Assembly: GCF_000003605.2 (NCBI RefSeq)
Contig: NW_003155241.1
Coordinates: 299,468 to 363,467 of the forward strand
Direction of reading: 5' to 3'
DNA: 64,000 nt
Source: Saccoglossus kowalevskii
Taxonomy: Eukaryota; Hemichordata; Enteropneusta; Harrimaniidae
Shown: one piece after another, positions 21,641 through 34,140 of the stretch
Layout of the letters: every line of letters starts with the position of its first letter
Numbering within the stretch: position 1 is the stretch's first letter
Position numbers and translations under genes: made by a program
Notes under the pieces: model-generated
Database searches by the model: none
What the model saw: only the letters and a program-made list of their open reading frames with translations
Told to the model about the DNA's origin: nothing

Positions 21641-24600
21641 AGGTCACTTTGCTCTTATTATTATGGAAATCTTATCATTAATTCTCATTTCGACCCGCTC
21701 AGATTGTCAGTAGTCTATTGGGTATAGAATGAGTTAGTATCGCGTGTTGAATGAAATATTTTTGCATTTCTTGTATAACATTCCTGGTAACATTGGTGTA
21801 GACAAGATTCAATACAAGTAAAAACGAAGACTCGAGGAAAACAACATGTATCAATGTTTAATAATGTTGGCAAGAACGTTTGACTCTACCTACAAAAATA
21901 TGTATACGAAAAACCACAAGCTTACCCACCACTTTTATAGTAGTGAAATGTACTTGTTACAGGCAATTCGTAATCCTAATTCTATAACCATACACGAATC
22001 GGATTTGTATGGCAGTCTTACCAGTTTATCGTTTGAAAGTTGGACATATAATCAACGTTAAAAAACAGCTTTCAATCATTTATGTTATTTATCAACTATA
22101 TTCATAACATGTTTGATTTGGATTGTTTAATTATTGCTTCTACCTATCAACTGTCTCCAACCTGTACAGTTAGTTAACTTTCGTACCCGCGCTCTTTGAT
22201 CGAATAGAACTTAAAGGGAAACAAAATTACGTTTTTTTATTGGTATAATTAGGATGTCAGCTCGGGGAGTATCAGAGAGGGGTTATATCCATTATCTGAC
22301 ACATAGATGGAAGAAATGGTTACTCCATGAATATAAATTACAGGCATTATGATAATACGAACATATAAACACGCAACACACATGATTCTACCATGGCCTA
22401 GCACCTGGCCACTGTATACGAATGCGTACCTCGCTACGCCACACTAACAGCCTCCGAACGGTTTGAAACACGGGCTTCAAGCAGCGTGTATAGAATGTGG
22501 GCATACAGTGACCAGGTGGACATATTACAATCCAGCTGGCGATAACGGTACATGGACATCTAACGTTGTTGTACCAACATATCTTTATACATTTAGATAT
22601 ATCTTTAATTATGAACCCAATATAACAGGTGGTAGATACATTGAATCTGATGTTTCTTGAGGTGTAACAAAACACGCACTGTTGATTTGAAAAGCACGTG
22701 TTAGGTGGACTTCAATTTTGCACCCGCATTTTCAAGTATATTCAAGTATAAATACTACCCCTCGTTGGTGAGAAGAGTCATCTCGACCTTCTGAAATGAT
22801 TCTTGCAGGTATTCCCATTATCAGTGGGAACTAGACAGCATACTGGAGAACTAGACAGTTCACTGGAGAAGTATGTCAAACATATATCCGAACTTCAAAG
22901 GAATTCGTCGCATATAGTCTATAGAGCTACTTTACAAAATTAAAATGTGTAAAATGCCGATCTAAGGATATCATGGACATGTTATGTCATATAATGTAAT
23001 GTAGTGTAATACATGTCAAAGTAATTTTGTGGAAGATATTATTTTGAAACCTTGCAAGACACACAACTGATAGTTATTGTGCTGTTTCTTGGTTATATGT
23101 TTTTCAGTTGGACATTAAATTCCAAATTATTTACTGGGCTGCACGGGGTTTTGGGAATTACTGATTTTCATTTTCAATTCCATTCTCGAAGGATGTTTCA
23201 AATTTTTATAATAATACCGGCAACTTAGCTACACGTCTACTATTCAAACCATGGATTCATTCGGGCAATTGCAAAATCTACATTGGGAACATTTTATGGC
23301 AATTTCATACAACAAACGTACATGGTGGATATTGTATGGTGCTCGGCTTCAGTCCCACCCGTGCTGACAGAGGTTCTCGTGATGTTTTTCTCAGCAAATG
23401 TCTCATTGGTTAGTTATACTGTAATGATGTTTTTAAAATCCGACCTACCATATATTCAAACCAGATTGTAGCGTATCTATTGTACACACTAATGTATGAT
23501 GTTTCTTACATTGAATATTGTGATCTTCAATAATATTTTTTTTTCAGTTATTTTTAGTTGCATTTCTACATCGAGCATACAAATAATGATGTTAACCTTC
23601 AACAATTAACGCATACTGATGCAAATTGATATGATCACTAAAATATAGGGCATACGTAGATTGTTATAAAATATTTGTTTTGATATTAATTGATGGCAAA
23701 ATATGTAAACAAGACAATCTTGAAAGGGATACGATTAGTGGAACGTATAAGAAGTGCAGGAAAAGCTTTTAACTATAAAACGTTGAATGAGTCAGAAATG
23801 CATCAGGTATTATGTGATTTAGTATAATAATGCATGCATGAATTGAAGGGTTGCAACGGAATGAGTGTAGGACACATTTTGCGATAATGTGCGCAGTCGT
23901 GCGGCGAGGGTATCATACTTTAATGGCAAAATGGTATGCGTTGAGTTTGAATGAATCTGATGTATATATTTATCTTTTAACCTCCAGGACTACGTCCAAA
24001 AAAGACATAAGATGCTTAAAAAAAATGAGAACATCGTGCTTCACATATGACGCTGCCCATAAACCAATCTGAGCCCCAATCAAACCTTTTATGATACAGA
24101 CTTGTAGCATGCATCAGAAAAATTGCCAAACACGTTCTTTGAGTAGATCGCTAGTGTACCTCGCTAAATGGTTTATACAATAATTGTTTGAACACATATG
24201 TTAGTAAGCGACACACATATTATACAACTGTATTTATCACGGTATATCATATTTGAGTAAAGAACTAGGTACATTGCATATGGGCACACATACTACTCTC
24301 TACATTATATTGCATTACCAAGTTTGACCGGATGTAAACGGCCCTGTATTATCTACGTAATGTATATAATTTGATGTGCGACGCACATATTGAATCGATG
24401 AATTAAGTGATCATACTGTGTGGTAGGGGAAAATAATCGTATTTGTCAGGTTATAGTCTCTGATATGGCCAACCTTATTAGGCTGAAAATCCTATGCCAT
24501 CTCCAATGAGTTTTTGTGAAAAATATTCTGCAAATTATGAATAATTTCATGTCCACAATAATGGGTTACCTCCTGAACTACTGAAGTGTATTTGTCCACA

Positions 24601-25683
24601 ATGTTTCTCTTTATAGCTCATTGTGTTGCAGCTCAGTGCAAGATAATATGAACTTTCTTTGATATTCATATCAAAACAGCATTGTGCAAATGTCACTTTG
24701 GACAACATAAAATGTTTCATTACTAATGTACGCAATTAGTAGCAAGAACTCCCTTATCCTCTCTCTTATTAGCCAACGACCACTCTATGTTATATAATTG
24801 ATTTCAAGATGCTTTTTAGTCAATTGACAAATGTAAACCATAACAAGGACTACTTTGTGATTGTATACCGAGATTGACATATTGCAGATGTAACCTGTTC
24901 AGTAACATGTGCTCACATTCCTGAAACATGTCATGTCATAGCTATTCTTCTGAAGGAGCATATACATTTCATTCCCTGATGTCACGGTGATCATCTATTA
25001 TCTATTCGTTTGGATTTGTAATTTTGATAAATAAATTAGATTATTAATTTTATTTGGGTATGCCGGTTCTACTTTTCACTAGAGCACATACAAATACATT
25101 GTTTTCTTCAGTTTCTGATATCACATTCCACGGCGTCCCGTGTGTCATCTGTCTCTACGAATATAATAATATCGGGTCATGAACTAAAAGTATTCATTCT
25201 CCCCAACGGCGTACCCTCCGGAAGACGATTAACCATACAGAACCGACCACAGTGCAAAACTTCTAACTTTTGTACATCCACACTTGGATGTGATTACACC
25301 ATTGTTTTGTTTGAGACCTATACATCACTTTCAATATGTCGTTCATGGTACACTTTCAGGTATAATACGTTTATATTATAATTAATTGTTTGATGGTATG
25401 CGACCAGTTTTTGAGATGCTCAGTGTAGCGTGGCGTTTGCAGAGACATCATCGTAATGTGCCTGTACTTTTAATATAAACCGATAAGCTGACAAAGTAAA
25501 GGATGTGTATCTACATATTCGTTGGACAAATGCAAATGTAAAAATCAAACAATTAGAAGTCGATAATAGGAACATATCATGGGCTCATTCAATTGGAATC
25601 ATCAATGTCTTCACATGGTAATTTGAATTGATATGTCTGTAATTATTATAATAAATTTTGCTTGGTACATACATGATAACATG
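21641..25683. other. intron 2, no supported gene
   Basis: It contains several 60-95 codon ORFs without recognised domains, including an overlapping pair at 22388-22675. At 25112-25359 a frame is bordered by acceptor-like ttttcttcag and donor-like cag/gtataa, but its phase (0 in, 2 out) does not fit this gene. Confidence 0.35.
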
Positions 25684-26045
25684 ATGTTATTACGAGGATA
25701 CTGTTAAGTATGTACGAAGACAGTACAGTATCGACCGACGCGCAGTATCTTCGTAATAACCTTATTATTATGCATCTTTTCCTCCCAGGAATACTTCATA
25801 GGAATGCTGAATACAAAACATTCAGAACATATTTAGCAACTCTTCGGGTGGAGTTCGGTCAAACCCTGGAGCAGCCATATTTGTTTGTTTTTATTATTAG
25901 AGGACGCTTACGCGCGTATTCGTACCATATTTGGAATTCGCGTTTCCTAATATGGTAAGATGAAAATACCCAGTGGAATACGGCGAAATTACGACACGCT
26001 GTAACTTATGGCGTTACGGTGACAGATGTATAATAATAATAAATA
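25684..26045 (+). mobile_element. repeat element G, copy 1
   Basis: Matches 36812-37200 over almost its whole length. It begins with a palindromic segment (gttattacgaggatac ... gtatcttcgtaataac, 25686-25760, internally shortened here), followed by a body with attagaggacgcttacgcgc and ending tggcgttacggtgacagatg. It is non-coding, and no target-site duplication is recognised. Confidence 0.85.
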
Positions 26046-28090
26046 TGTTATTGGCAATTATGTATTTAAGATATAATAAAACATACAATTGGATTCTTAG
26101 TGCATACATAGCCTGGCTAGTAATAATATATCATATTGGTGTTTGGCAAACATTGCAGCAGTACACATGTATATCATATTGAAATCCAGGTATCATTGTT
26201 TCTCCATTGAGACTCGAGGAATAATTACACTGATTAGCAACAAAACATCTCGACGACGAATCGACATGGCGTGCGCTCAATGTACTCGTTACAGAACCAG
26301 GTCATCTTTTCCACATTCATAACTAAAGCTATTCTAATTTCAATAAATCATTTTATGTCCAAAACAAATCGAACTAGACTACAATGTCATCTCAGATAAT
26401 CCAAGTACAATAAGCACCAGTTATATTAATCCTAAATATGTCCATATAACACAGTCATTGCAGCGTTCTGCTTCACGTGAACGAGGATGAAATTCCCAGA
26501 AATAATCGAATGGAGGGTAATGCGCACCTAAGACCCACACGTGCAGTATCCACTATCAGCATTAATAACACTGAATGCAGTTAAATTTAACGATGATATT
26601 TATTTATATGAAGCGAAACTTTCAATTCCAGTAGGTTTATTTCTGATATTATCGACATATAGAAAGTGGATTTTAATAAGAACTTCGTTTTTATTATTGC
26701 TCATAATATTAGAAGTTACTGTTTTTTTGTTTTATGACATGGTTTATGGCGACCCTGGTTTATGTATATATACTTCCATATTTGTAGTCATCAATAAATT
26801 GGAATATTCCAAACGATGAAATTTATCAATCTATGTGCGCCTAACCATTAGTTTTGACGCATGGGTACCTACATCAACGAGACTTCAATAACTGATGCGT
26901 ACACATAACTATCCACTCCATTTGCCAATCTACCTAGAACATACGGCTGCGGAGTGAAACCGATTTAAATACTTGTTTTTTGTAGATATCAAGCACACAG
27001 TGTATGTATTATTTACGTGCATACACCCACACCCACATTTTTTAAAGGATTATTTTATTTCCATAAGTTTTATAGTCTTTCATTGAACGGCAGATTTAAA
27101 GAAAAACACGTTTGAAACAAATCTTCCTTTCGACAGAATACCAGCCATGTTATGCCATGCATTATTTAAAATTTGAATACTGATTTGTGTCTACTTGACA
27201 CAGTATAAAAACATTACATAAGATATAATTATATACTACTTCCATTTCTGTCCAATCTCGTTTAAAAAATCATTATATTTGATATATTTTTCAATGCTAG
27301 TGATATTTGTAAACGTGTATCAAAATAATACTCGCGCATGCGTCCCTTATTATCTACATATTACGATTTTAAAGTGTTCAAACTCGTTGATAATTGAGTG
27401 ACTGTAATTATACGGTACATGCATTCCTTATGGTCTTGGTATTCTTACGACACACATTTCTCCATATTCCAAACCATTATTGCATATTGGGCTCTTATGT
27501 ACGATATGTTCAACTATAATGGTACATGTTTTTAAAAAGCTTGTCAATAATAAGTCCATTTTTTAATGTAACATGCGAGTAAAATGCCTGGAAACATTTT
27601 TATTTAGATCCGAATCTAGATGGTGTTGAATGATCTGAATGATACACGTGGACATTGCATGATTTGATATTATCTCATTATTCAAATAAGTAATAAATAA
27701 TAATTAATAATAATGAAACGAGTAATTTAAAACAACGTTCAATTTGCCAAAATGACAACTTTACAGTATAGGATGAAACCAAATTGACAACAGTATACGA
27801 TAAAGCCCGCTTACGTGGGCTCATCTAAGGTAAAAAGTCTGATTTAAGATTACAAATGTCGAGGTCACAGGTTTTCTGTAAAGAATTCAAGAATAAGGGT
27901 TTTATCCGCCTTTTAATCTGCGACAAAAACATCTATAAATATACAAATATAAATATAAAAGCTTTTGAATGCATTCAATGAGCCCTGTCAACAAATGAAT
28001 TTCAAATATAGAAACTGGATAATGCCCCTGTTTAAAGTGGAACCTGTTTTAATACTTGTTAATGTATTTGCATATTGAAGTTACTGATCG
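26046..28090. other. intron 2, nothing recognised
   Basis: AT-rich, with a few short hydrophobic ORFs (such as 26541-26819) typical of T-rich DNA. No exon or element ends were seen. Confidence 0.4.
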
Positions 28091-28091
28091 A

Positions 28092-28165
28092 CATCGAGTA
28101 GCTGCAGAGGATGGGTGTGCATTCCAATGCCCGTTACATGAGATCATGAGTTCGAACCCAGTATT
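28092..28165 (+). ncRNA. tRNA-like / SINE head candidate
   Basis: A-box-like tagctgcagaggatgg near 28099 and a near-perfect B-box gagttcgaaccca at 28148-28160, about 50 bases apart, as in tRNA genes. A clean cloverleaf and acceptor stem could not be drawn, so it is more likely a tRNA-derived SINE head or a decayed tRNA. Confidence 0.25.
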
Positions 28166-28761
28166 TTTGTTTTCTTGTTAGGGACTGGACATAAACTACA
28201 AGGTGTGCTATCGTTTTTTGGAAATTCATAAACATAGAAACATGTTTTCCTCCAAACAATAGCTCGAATAATTACAATAACTTCAGCTTTATTACTAACC
28301 ATACATACCCTAATTAACGGATCTAAAGGAACTAAGTGTACATGAAAAAAAACACACATTAAAGTGATTTTTATTACAATCAACATTTATCGTTGAATCG
28401 TATATACCACGAATACCACTATGATCATTCATCATGTTTCTGGAGCGATGTGTTTTTGCTAAACAACAACTTCTATCAATCCCCCAGCTTATATAAACTG
28501 ACTTGCGTTTTAAAATATTTGTCATTAACGTAATACGAATCACATATAATAGTAATATTTTAACATCAGTATTCATCAAGGTTACAATATTTGTTATGTT
28601 CATTATCAAGTTCGATTCCAAGTCAGTAGGTGGAATACCCACCTTCAAAATAATCAGTTAATATGAGGCTTAAATAGTTCATACAATAGTTCACACTAGC
28701 CGCAATTCTACTAATCAACCATCCATGTAATTATTTTTTGCATCCATCCATCATGTATTAA

Positions 28762-29068
28762 TTAAAGCGCAGTAGTCGTCGCGTTGCGCCTGTGCGACAT
28801 TTGTGTTGATAAACATGGATTTTCCCACAATCCAATGCGCTCTTTAAATGAAAATCACAAGTATAAGTTTTGACCTGGGCGCGACTTGCACTGATTACCG
28901 ACGGTGATTCCTTCGATACCTTCCAATCACGTGAAAATTGCCTAATTAAAGCCTGGAAACGTCTCAGTTCGTACTCGTTGATCTGCGCAACAGTCAAAGT
29001 CGCCACCTTTGTTTATATGAGACCCATATATCTCGCACATGCGCAGCGCGACGACTGCCGCGCTTTAA
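28762..29068. mobile_element. MITE-B copy 2, best preserved
   Basis: A 307-bp element flanked by TTAA on both sides (28762-28765 and 29065-29068). Ends are AAGCGCAGTAGTCGTCGCG and the inverted GCGCGACGACTGCCGCGCTT. It is inverted relative to the copy at 12445-12730. TTAA ends suggest piggyBac-type insertion, which is inference. On its minus strand an 82-codon frame starts ATGGCGACTTTGACTGTTGC (28758-29006). Confidence 0.92.
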
Positions 29069-30595
29069 GTTATAACCCAAAACACCAACCATCACTTACA
29101 TTCACATATCAGATCAACGAATACAGATACAGACTGAAACCTCCCTCATTAGCATATATCAACTAATATGTTTAGTACTTATCTTTAGCACCTTATTTAT
29201 CGGATACATTTGCATCTGACATGAATGGATCAGTATTACCTATAGGTGATGCATTTTTGTATGGAGCACCTCCTTCAAGAACCATCCCATATACATAATC
29301 TGTGTAGAAGACTAAATTCTTTATACATACCTCATATATTTATTTTCAACTGTTATTCTCACAATCATGTACACTCATCACTAAGATCTATTCAGCCTAT
29401 CATGTGTGGATTGTGCATTACACATACTAAATTCAATAACTGAATTCAAACAATCCATATTTGGTCTAATCAAATCACAAATTTTGGTGACACTAATCTA
29501 CTTCAGCCGGGGTAAATGTTCATAGCAACATTTTCACTGCCATAGTATTAATATACCATGAACTAAATTTTGGCTGCAAATGCATTCACACAAACTTTAA
29601 AACCGAGTTACTGATAATTTAACTACACTAAGAAATATTGAGCATCATGAATAAAGAAAACTAAAACTAAACAAGTTATGGTATGTTATGGTAAAAATCA
29701 GTTATGGTACAATTTGCAAATTCATATAACAAACTACTGTACATGAATCTTTGAACACAAATAATTAAATTTCAGAAGTGCAATTTTAATAAACTGTACT
29801 TTTATTAGATACAGTTATTAGTTGTAGCAGCGTTGTATAGTGCTTGCTGTCCTAGAGTGCTTGCATGTGTAAACAAAATCGTGTAACATATTTGGTGTCC
29901 CTAATCCTCCAAACTCATTCCCCACTGTAATTTCTGTCCACTCCCTTAGTTCTGCATTGCTTGATCAGGGTGTAAAAGCAAACGTCGCCACATTATCTGT
30001 AAATAATTCTTCGGACGATTTACTAAGGACACGAGTCAAACTCATAAAAAGACTATCTCCGGTGTATATAATTATGTAAGGCTGCCTGACCTCTAATAAT
30101 CCCCAACATTTTATTGTTTTGGTATTTAAATAAATATTAAATCTCTGTTTTATGTCGTAACACGGAAGTATGGATCAGAAGATTGCGACTGCAGTAAAAA
30201 AAGCTGAAACAAAGTAGATTTGTTTTCATTTCATTGATAAGAAAATGAATTGATGATGCCCTGAAGGAGCACGTTGCCGTACTTTATCGATGTATGATGT
30301 TTTTATGACAGTTGCACGTAACGCGAGAACTTTACTTCCTGTTCAATGACATCTACAGGCAATCAATAAATGTAGCTCCGGTAGGACACTGGGAAGAACT
30401 AATTTTATAAAGCCGTCCAAGTGTTTTGATGTTCCAATAAAGGATAATAACGTGCATCGCCCTTTATATAAATATATATGCAGCTGATGTTGTTAGGTAT
30501 GTTTGTAAAAATGCCAACGTCATCAGCTAGTTAACACAAAGGTATTCGGTATAAGTATGTGATATTTGTCAAAAATACATGTGCGTTTTACTTTG
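29069..30595. other. intron 2, nothing recognised
   Basis: AT-rich unique-looking sequence with only short ORFs. A local repeat of gttatggta lies at about 29675-29715. Confidence 0.4.
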
Positions 30596-30728
30596 TTGAA
30601 GGGCGGCAGTCGTCGCGCCGCGTCCTGTTCGATATGAGATTTATAGCGACGTATACAACGCGTGTAAAATACATTGTTTATTTACATGAAATTAGAACAC
30701 GCGCTGCGCGACGACCACTGCGCTTTAA
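30596..30728. mobile_element. MITE-C copy 1
   Basis: A 133-bp element: TTGAAGGGCGGCAGTCGTCG on the left (TTAA changed to TTGA), ACGACCACTGCGCTTTAA on the right. The interior, tatacaacgcgtgtaaaata, matches 42925-43053 in inverse orientation. The terminal repeats are very close to those of MITE-B, so B and C are probably mobilised by the same source. Confidence 0.9.
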
Positions 30729-31615
30729 GTCATTGTGTTTATACTCATATATCAGTCATTTTGATTGTAAAACTTGTCTAATTTCTGGGTAGGTGTTAAA
30801 TAATGGATTAAAATTCAAATATGTGACAATAGCAAAATCAACAATAATTTCAATTGATTGATCTCTCAATTGTAATTGCAAATACACAAGATACGATCAT
30901 GGTTTACATGTTCCGTATATACTAGTGCAGTGACTCAGTGTAATGTAATAAATTGTATCATAATTCCAGTCTCCTAACATATAATCTTATTTTATGTTTC
31001 ATTACATTAATTGTATTAATGTATATTTATCACTACAATATTTAACCTTCTAAGACTACATCATATCTTAGTGCATTAAAGTTGAAATTTGAAATATAAC
31101 GAACACAGCAGTCTTGGCAAATATGTGGTTAAAACTCTTGTAAATTGAAAAATTCTTCAACGATGCATTTCAGTATAAAATGATTGCAAGGACGACCTCA
31201 TATAAAATCCTAGCCCTCGAGGAATTCTGAAAAAAAATATTATTACACTTCAATAAACTTATCGCAAATGGCAACAGTTCAATCGGTAAACCTGATTGTA
31301 TAAATGCATACACGAAAAGTACAGCATTAATACAATTGTATCAATTGTGGAATTTGAACTAAAACTGATGGTTCATGTATATTGATTGAACTACATTCAA
31401 CTATTATTTCAGCCCATAATGTTATACCATCATTTCCTAGAACTGTGCACACTTTCTATTTAGACAATGTTCTTATTGTTGTCGTTTTCTCGGTTAAATG
31501 CTTTATCATTATTCATTCATTCGTGCCATCCAGTGTACTCCAGGTTAATATATGCATGTAGTATCGTTTCGTGCTACTGAGGGTATTGCCCGAAAAGTTT
31601 AACTATTATGATTAG
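30729..31615. other. intron 2, nothing recognised
   Basis: AT-rich, no exon and no element ends seen. Confidence 0.4.
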
Positions 31616-31777
31616 TTAAAGCGGGAGGGTCGTCACCTTCGCACGCGCGGGAATTAAGTCCCAAGCGACGATAACAACACACGCTAAAACGCAAAGGCTC
31701 ATGGGTATATGCTTGTTTGTAAACAATGACACGCTATGGTCACCTGACGCATGCGCAGGTGACGACACCCGCTTTAA
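31616..31777. mobile_element. MITE-A copy 1
   Basis: A 162-bp element bounded by TTAA, with terminal repeats AAGCGGGAGGGTCGTCACC and inverted GGTGACGACACCCGCTT. The interior contains acgataacaacacacgctaa and cttgtttgtaaacaatgaca. Further copies lie at 57227, 61758 and 62169, and a half copy at 3774. Confidence 0.93.
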
Positions 31778-33812
31778 TTAAGGTAACAATAATCGCCTAC
31801 AATATACGAGATTATGTCTGTATGTATCTTGCTACGAGTGTAGTAGATTTCCCTGTTCCTCGCATGAGGCTAGGGCAAGGTTCGAGTGTGATACCCTATT
31901 CATCTCCTGCTTTTGTATGTAAATTTATAATAGCAAAACTCACATCCAAATAATACCTTTTTTTGATTACTCTAAATTCAAACGCGCCATGCACGCTGCA
32001 CATGAATATTTCCCACTCAACAAACACGAACACTCACAAAAGTAATATGTAGCAGGAAATGCCTAGTGAGCGAACGCAGCCGAGTAGTTTATTGATTTAC
32101 TAAAAATAGAACTGACGTAACCATAGAACGTTGCAGCGCGTGAACTGCGTCAGTCGAAGTATGGCGCCACGCACGATTCGTGTGTCGCCGCTGATCAAAA
32201 TGACTCGAAACACTATTCATTCAAAGTTAAATTCAGTTCATTGCCAGTTCATTGCCAGAATATACGATTGTCTTATCATTCAACAACATTCTTAGCACGC
32301 TTTATCACAAATTAGCCCGGGAATGTGTTTGTAAAACAAACAAACAAAATGGCGCCACCCATTGACCGGAAATGTACCGTTTTCGAGCTCTTAGGGTATA
32401 TATATATTTCTTCAATACTCTTCTTTATACACATGTTATTTACAGAGCTCGCTTTGCACAATACGATATGGTGAATACCTTAAAAGAGTATAGTTTAGTT
32501 GATTAACTAAACTATTTTTTCACAGTGTGTTATTGTTCACCGGTTGTCATGGTAATATAAAACGTCACTTGACTATATTACAGGAATTCTGTTAAAAGCC
32601 TTACATCGTGTTACATTTTGTACATCAAGTTCTTTCGGAAACTGAACTTCATACATTAATATTAAACTGTGGCAAGCACAATTGAGATTCAAATACTGGG
32701 GTAATTTGGTGGAAATATTAATAAAATAGAGTAGTACCCCCCCCACCGATTAACTCATTATGTGATCACCCTGAAATATAGGCATCTCAATGATTTTTCA
32801 AAATTCTTGTTACAAGTGTACACTTACTTGCAGAAACATTTTATTGCTCACTCATTATGCATGTTTATATCAATCTTTTAACGAATCCTCCTATGATATG
32901 CAGAAACTCAACAACACGTATATTCAGTAGTCGATTTAATAACCTTGGAACGTTTTCAAATGACGTCGTTGCGCACTATGCTCGTTGATTGGCTGGTTTG
33001 ATTCGAATGCAAATTTATAAAGATTTATAAAGATAAAGGAATGTCTTTGTTTCGCCAAATGTAACATTATTTAGTCTAACAACTTGGACATTTCACAAAT
33101 TATTAAAGCACATGTAAAATCAATGACAGAAATATGTGGTCATCAAGGCATACAACCAAATGTTACATGTGTGTCATATAGAAATATCATCCAAAGATCA
33201 TCTTTGTCAAAGTATATTTGTTCATTTGACTATTGAAAACAATCTCAGCATATGCAAGATGTCATGTCATACCATGTCGACTGGGAAATGTGTGACTGGG
33301 GAGTCTGGAATATCAATATTTCAGAGGTTTGTAAATTAATAATAGAACGTTTTTGTACCCATTGTGGTATATTTGAAGAACTGTTCCCACATACATCAGG
33401 GAGCTCATTTTGTTCTCACGGGGATGCTAAACGTAGGTTATCCAAAATCCAATATGTTGTCAATCACAAATGCGCGTGTATCATTGTCATTATATATTGA
33501 TTGCAGATAATAGATAAAGGCGTTCATCTAACGTGATATGTGACGAAGACCAGTGACATGCATGCGAAGAAGATCACACTGACCGCGAGATATCACGAAA
33601 CATTAAAAAATGTTAGGATAAATAAATTGAACAAACTGAAGTTGGACATGCTGTCTATCGGGGTCTTGATTGCAATTGGATTTGAATTGGTTTATATCTA
33701 TATAAGTTAGATTTGATAAATTATTGGATAAAGATATGTTTGTCAATATGTCGGAACAGAACTGTGTCAGAGGAATAAATAATTCCATTTTTGTATGAGA
33801 ACTCCATTCACA
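31778..33812. other. intron 2, no supported gene
   Basis: It includes a short perfect hairpin at 32490-32515 and, at 33103, the words TTAAAGCACATGTAAAATCA, which resemble the element edge at 62862. Short ORFs at 33136-33500 have no recognised domain. Confidence 0.4.
32490..32515. repeat. perfect hairpin followed by T run
   Basis: atagtttagtt and its exact reverse complement with a 4-base loop, then six T. It resembles a terminator structure, but no transcription unit is known here. Confidence 0.6.
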
Positions 33813-34140
33813 TATCCTCGGGGGCGGAGCTACGTCACAGACGTTCCACGTTGCTAAGACGCGCACCGCTGTACCATGTATTTCTATGGACTTTGTGAGC
33901 GCTGCTGTGGAACGCCGGTCGAGCCGGTGAAAATTCGAGAAAACAACACAAACTCAACTTTGAAGTAATCCCGAACAACCAAATTTATATATGTTACACA
34001 CGTAGGGCTAATCTTGTTGCACTGGTCAGAGGAGTCTCAACAATCATCCCAAAGTACCGTTTTCTGCGAGTTTTGGGCCTTTGTTTTCACCGTGAGGGTT
34101 GCCAGGCGGTGAAAATGCCCGGATGTCCGCCCCGAGGATA
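33813..34140. mobile_element. element E, TIR-bounded
   Basis: Ends are TATCCTCGGGGGCGGA (33813) and the inverted TCCGCCCCGAGGATA (to 34140), one base different. The interior shares about 80 bases, inverted, with 37271-37352 (gagtttgtg-tgttttctcga ... gttccacagcag). There is no transposase. Confidence 0.7.

Noticed and set aside
22388-22675. Overlapping ORFs on both strands, the plus one with several Trp, Tyr and Cys
   Set aside because: No splice sites or family similarity that I recognise; the two frames mirror each other, as in chance open stretches.
25112-25359. Exon-like frame bordered by ttttcttcag and cag/gtataa, with three cysteines
   Set aside because: Its phases (0 in, 2 out) cannot fit between the EGF and fibrinogen exons, the phase 1 reading hits a stop, and no domain is recognisable.
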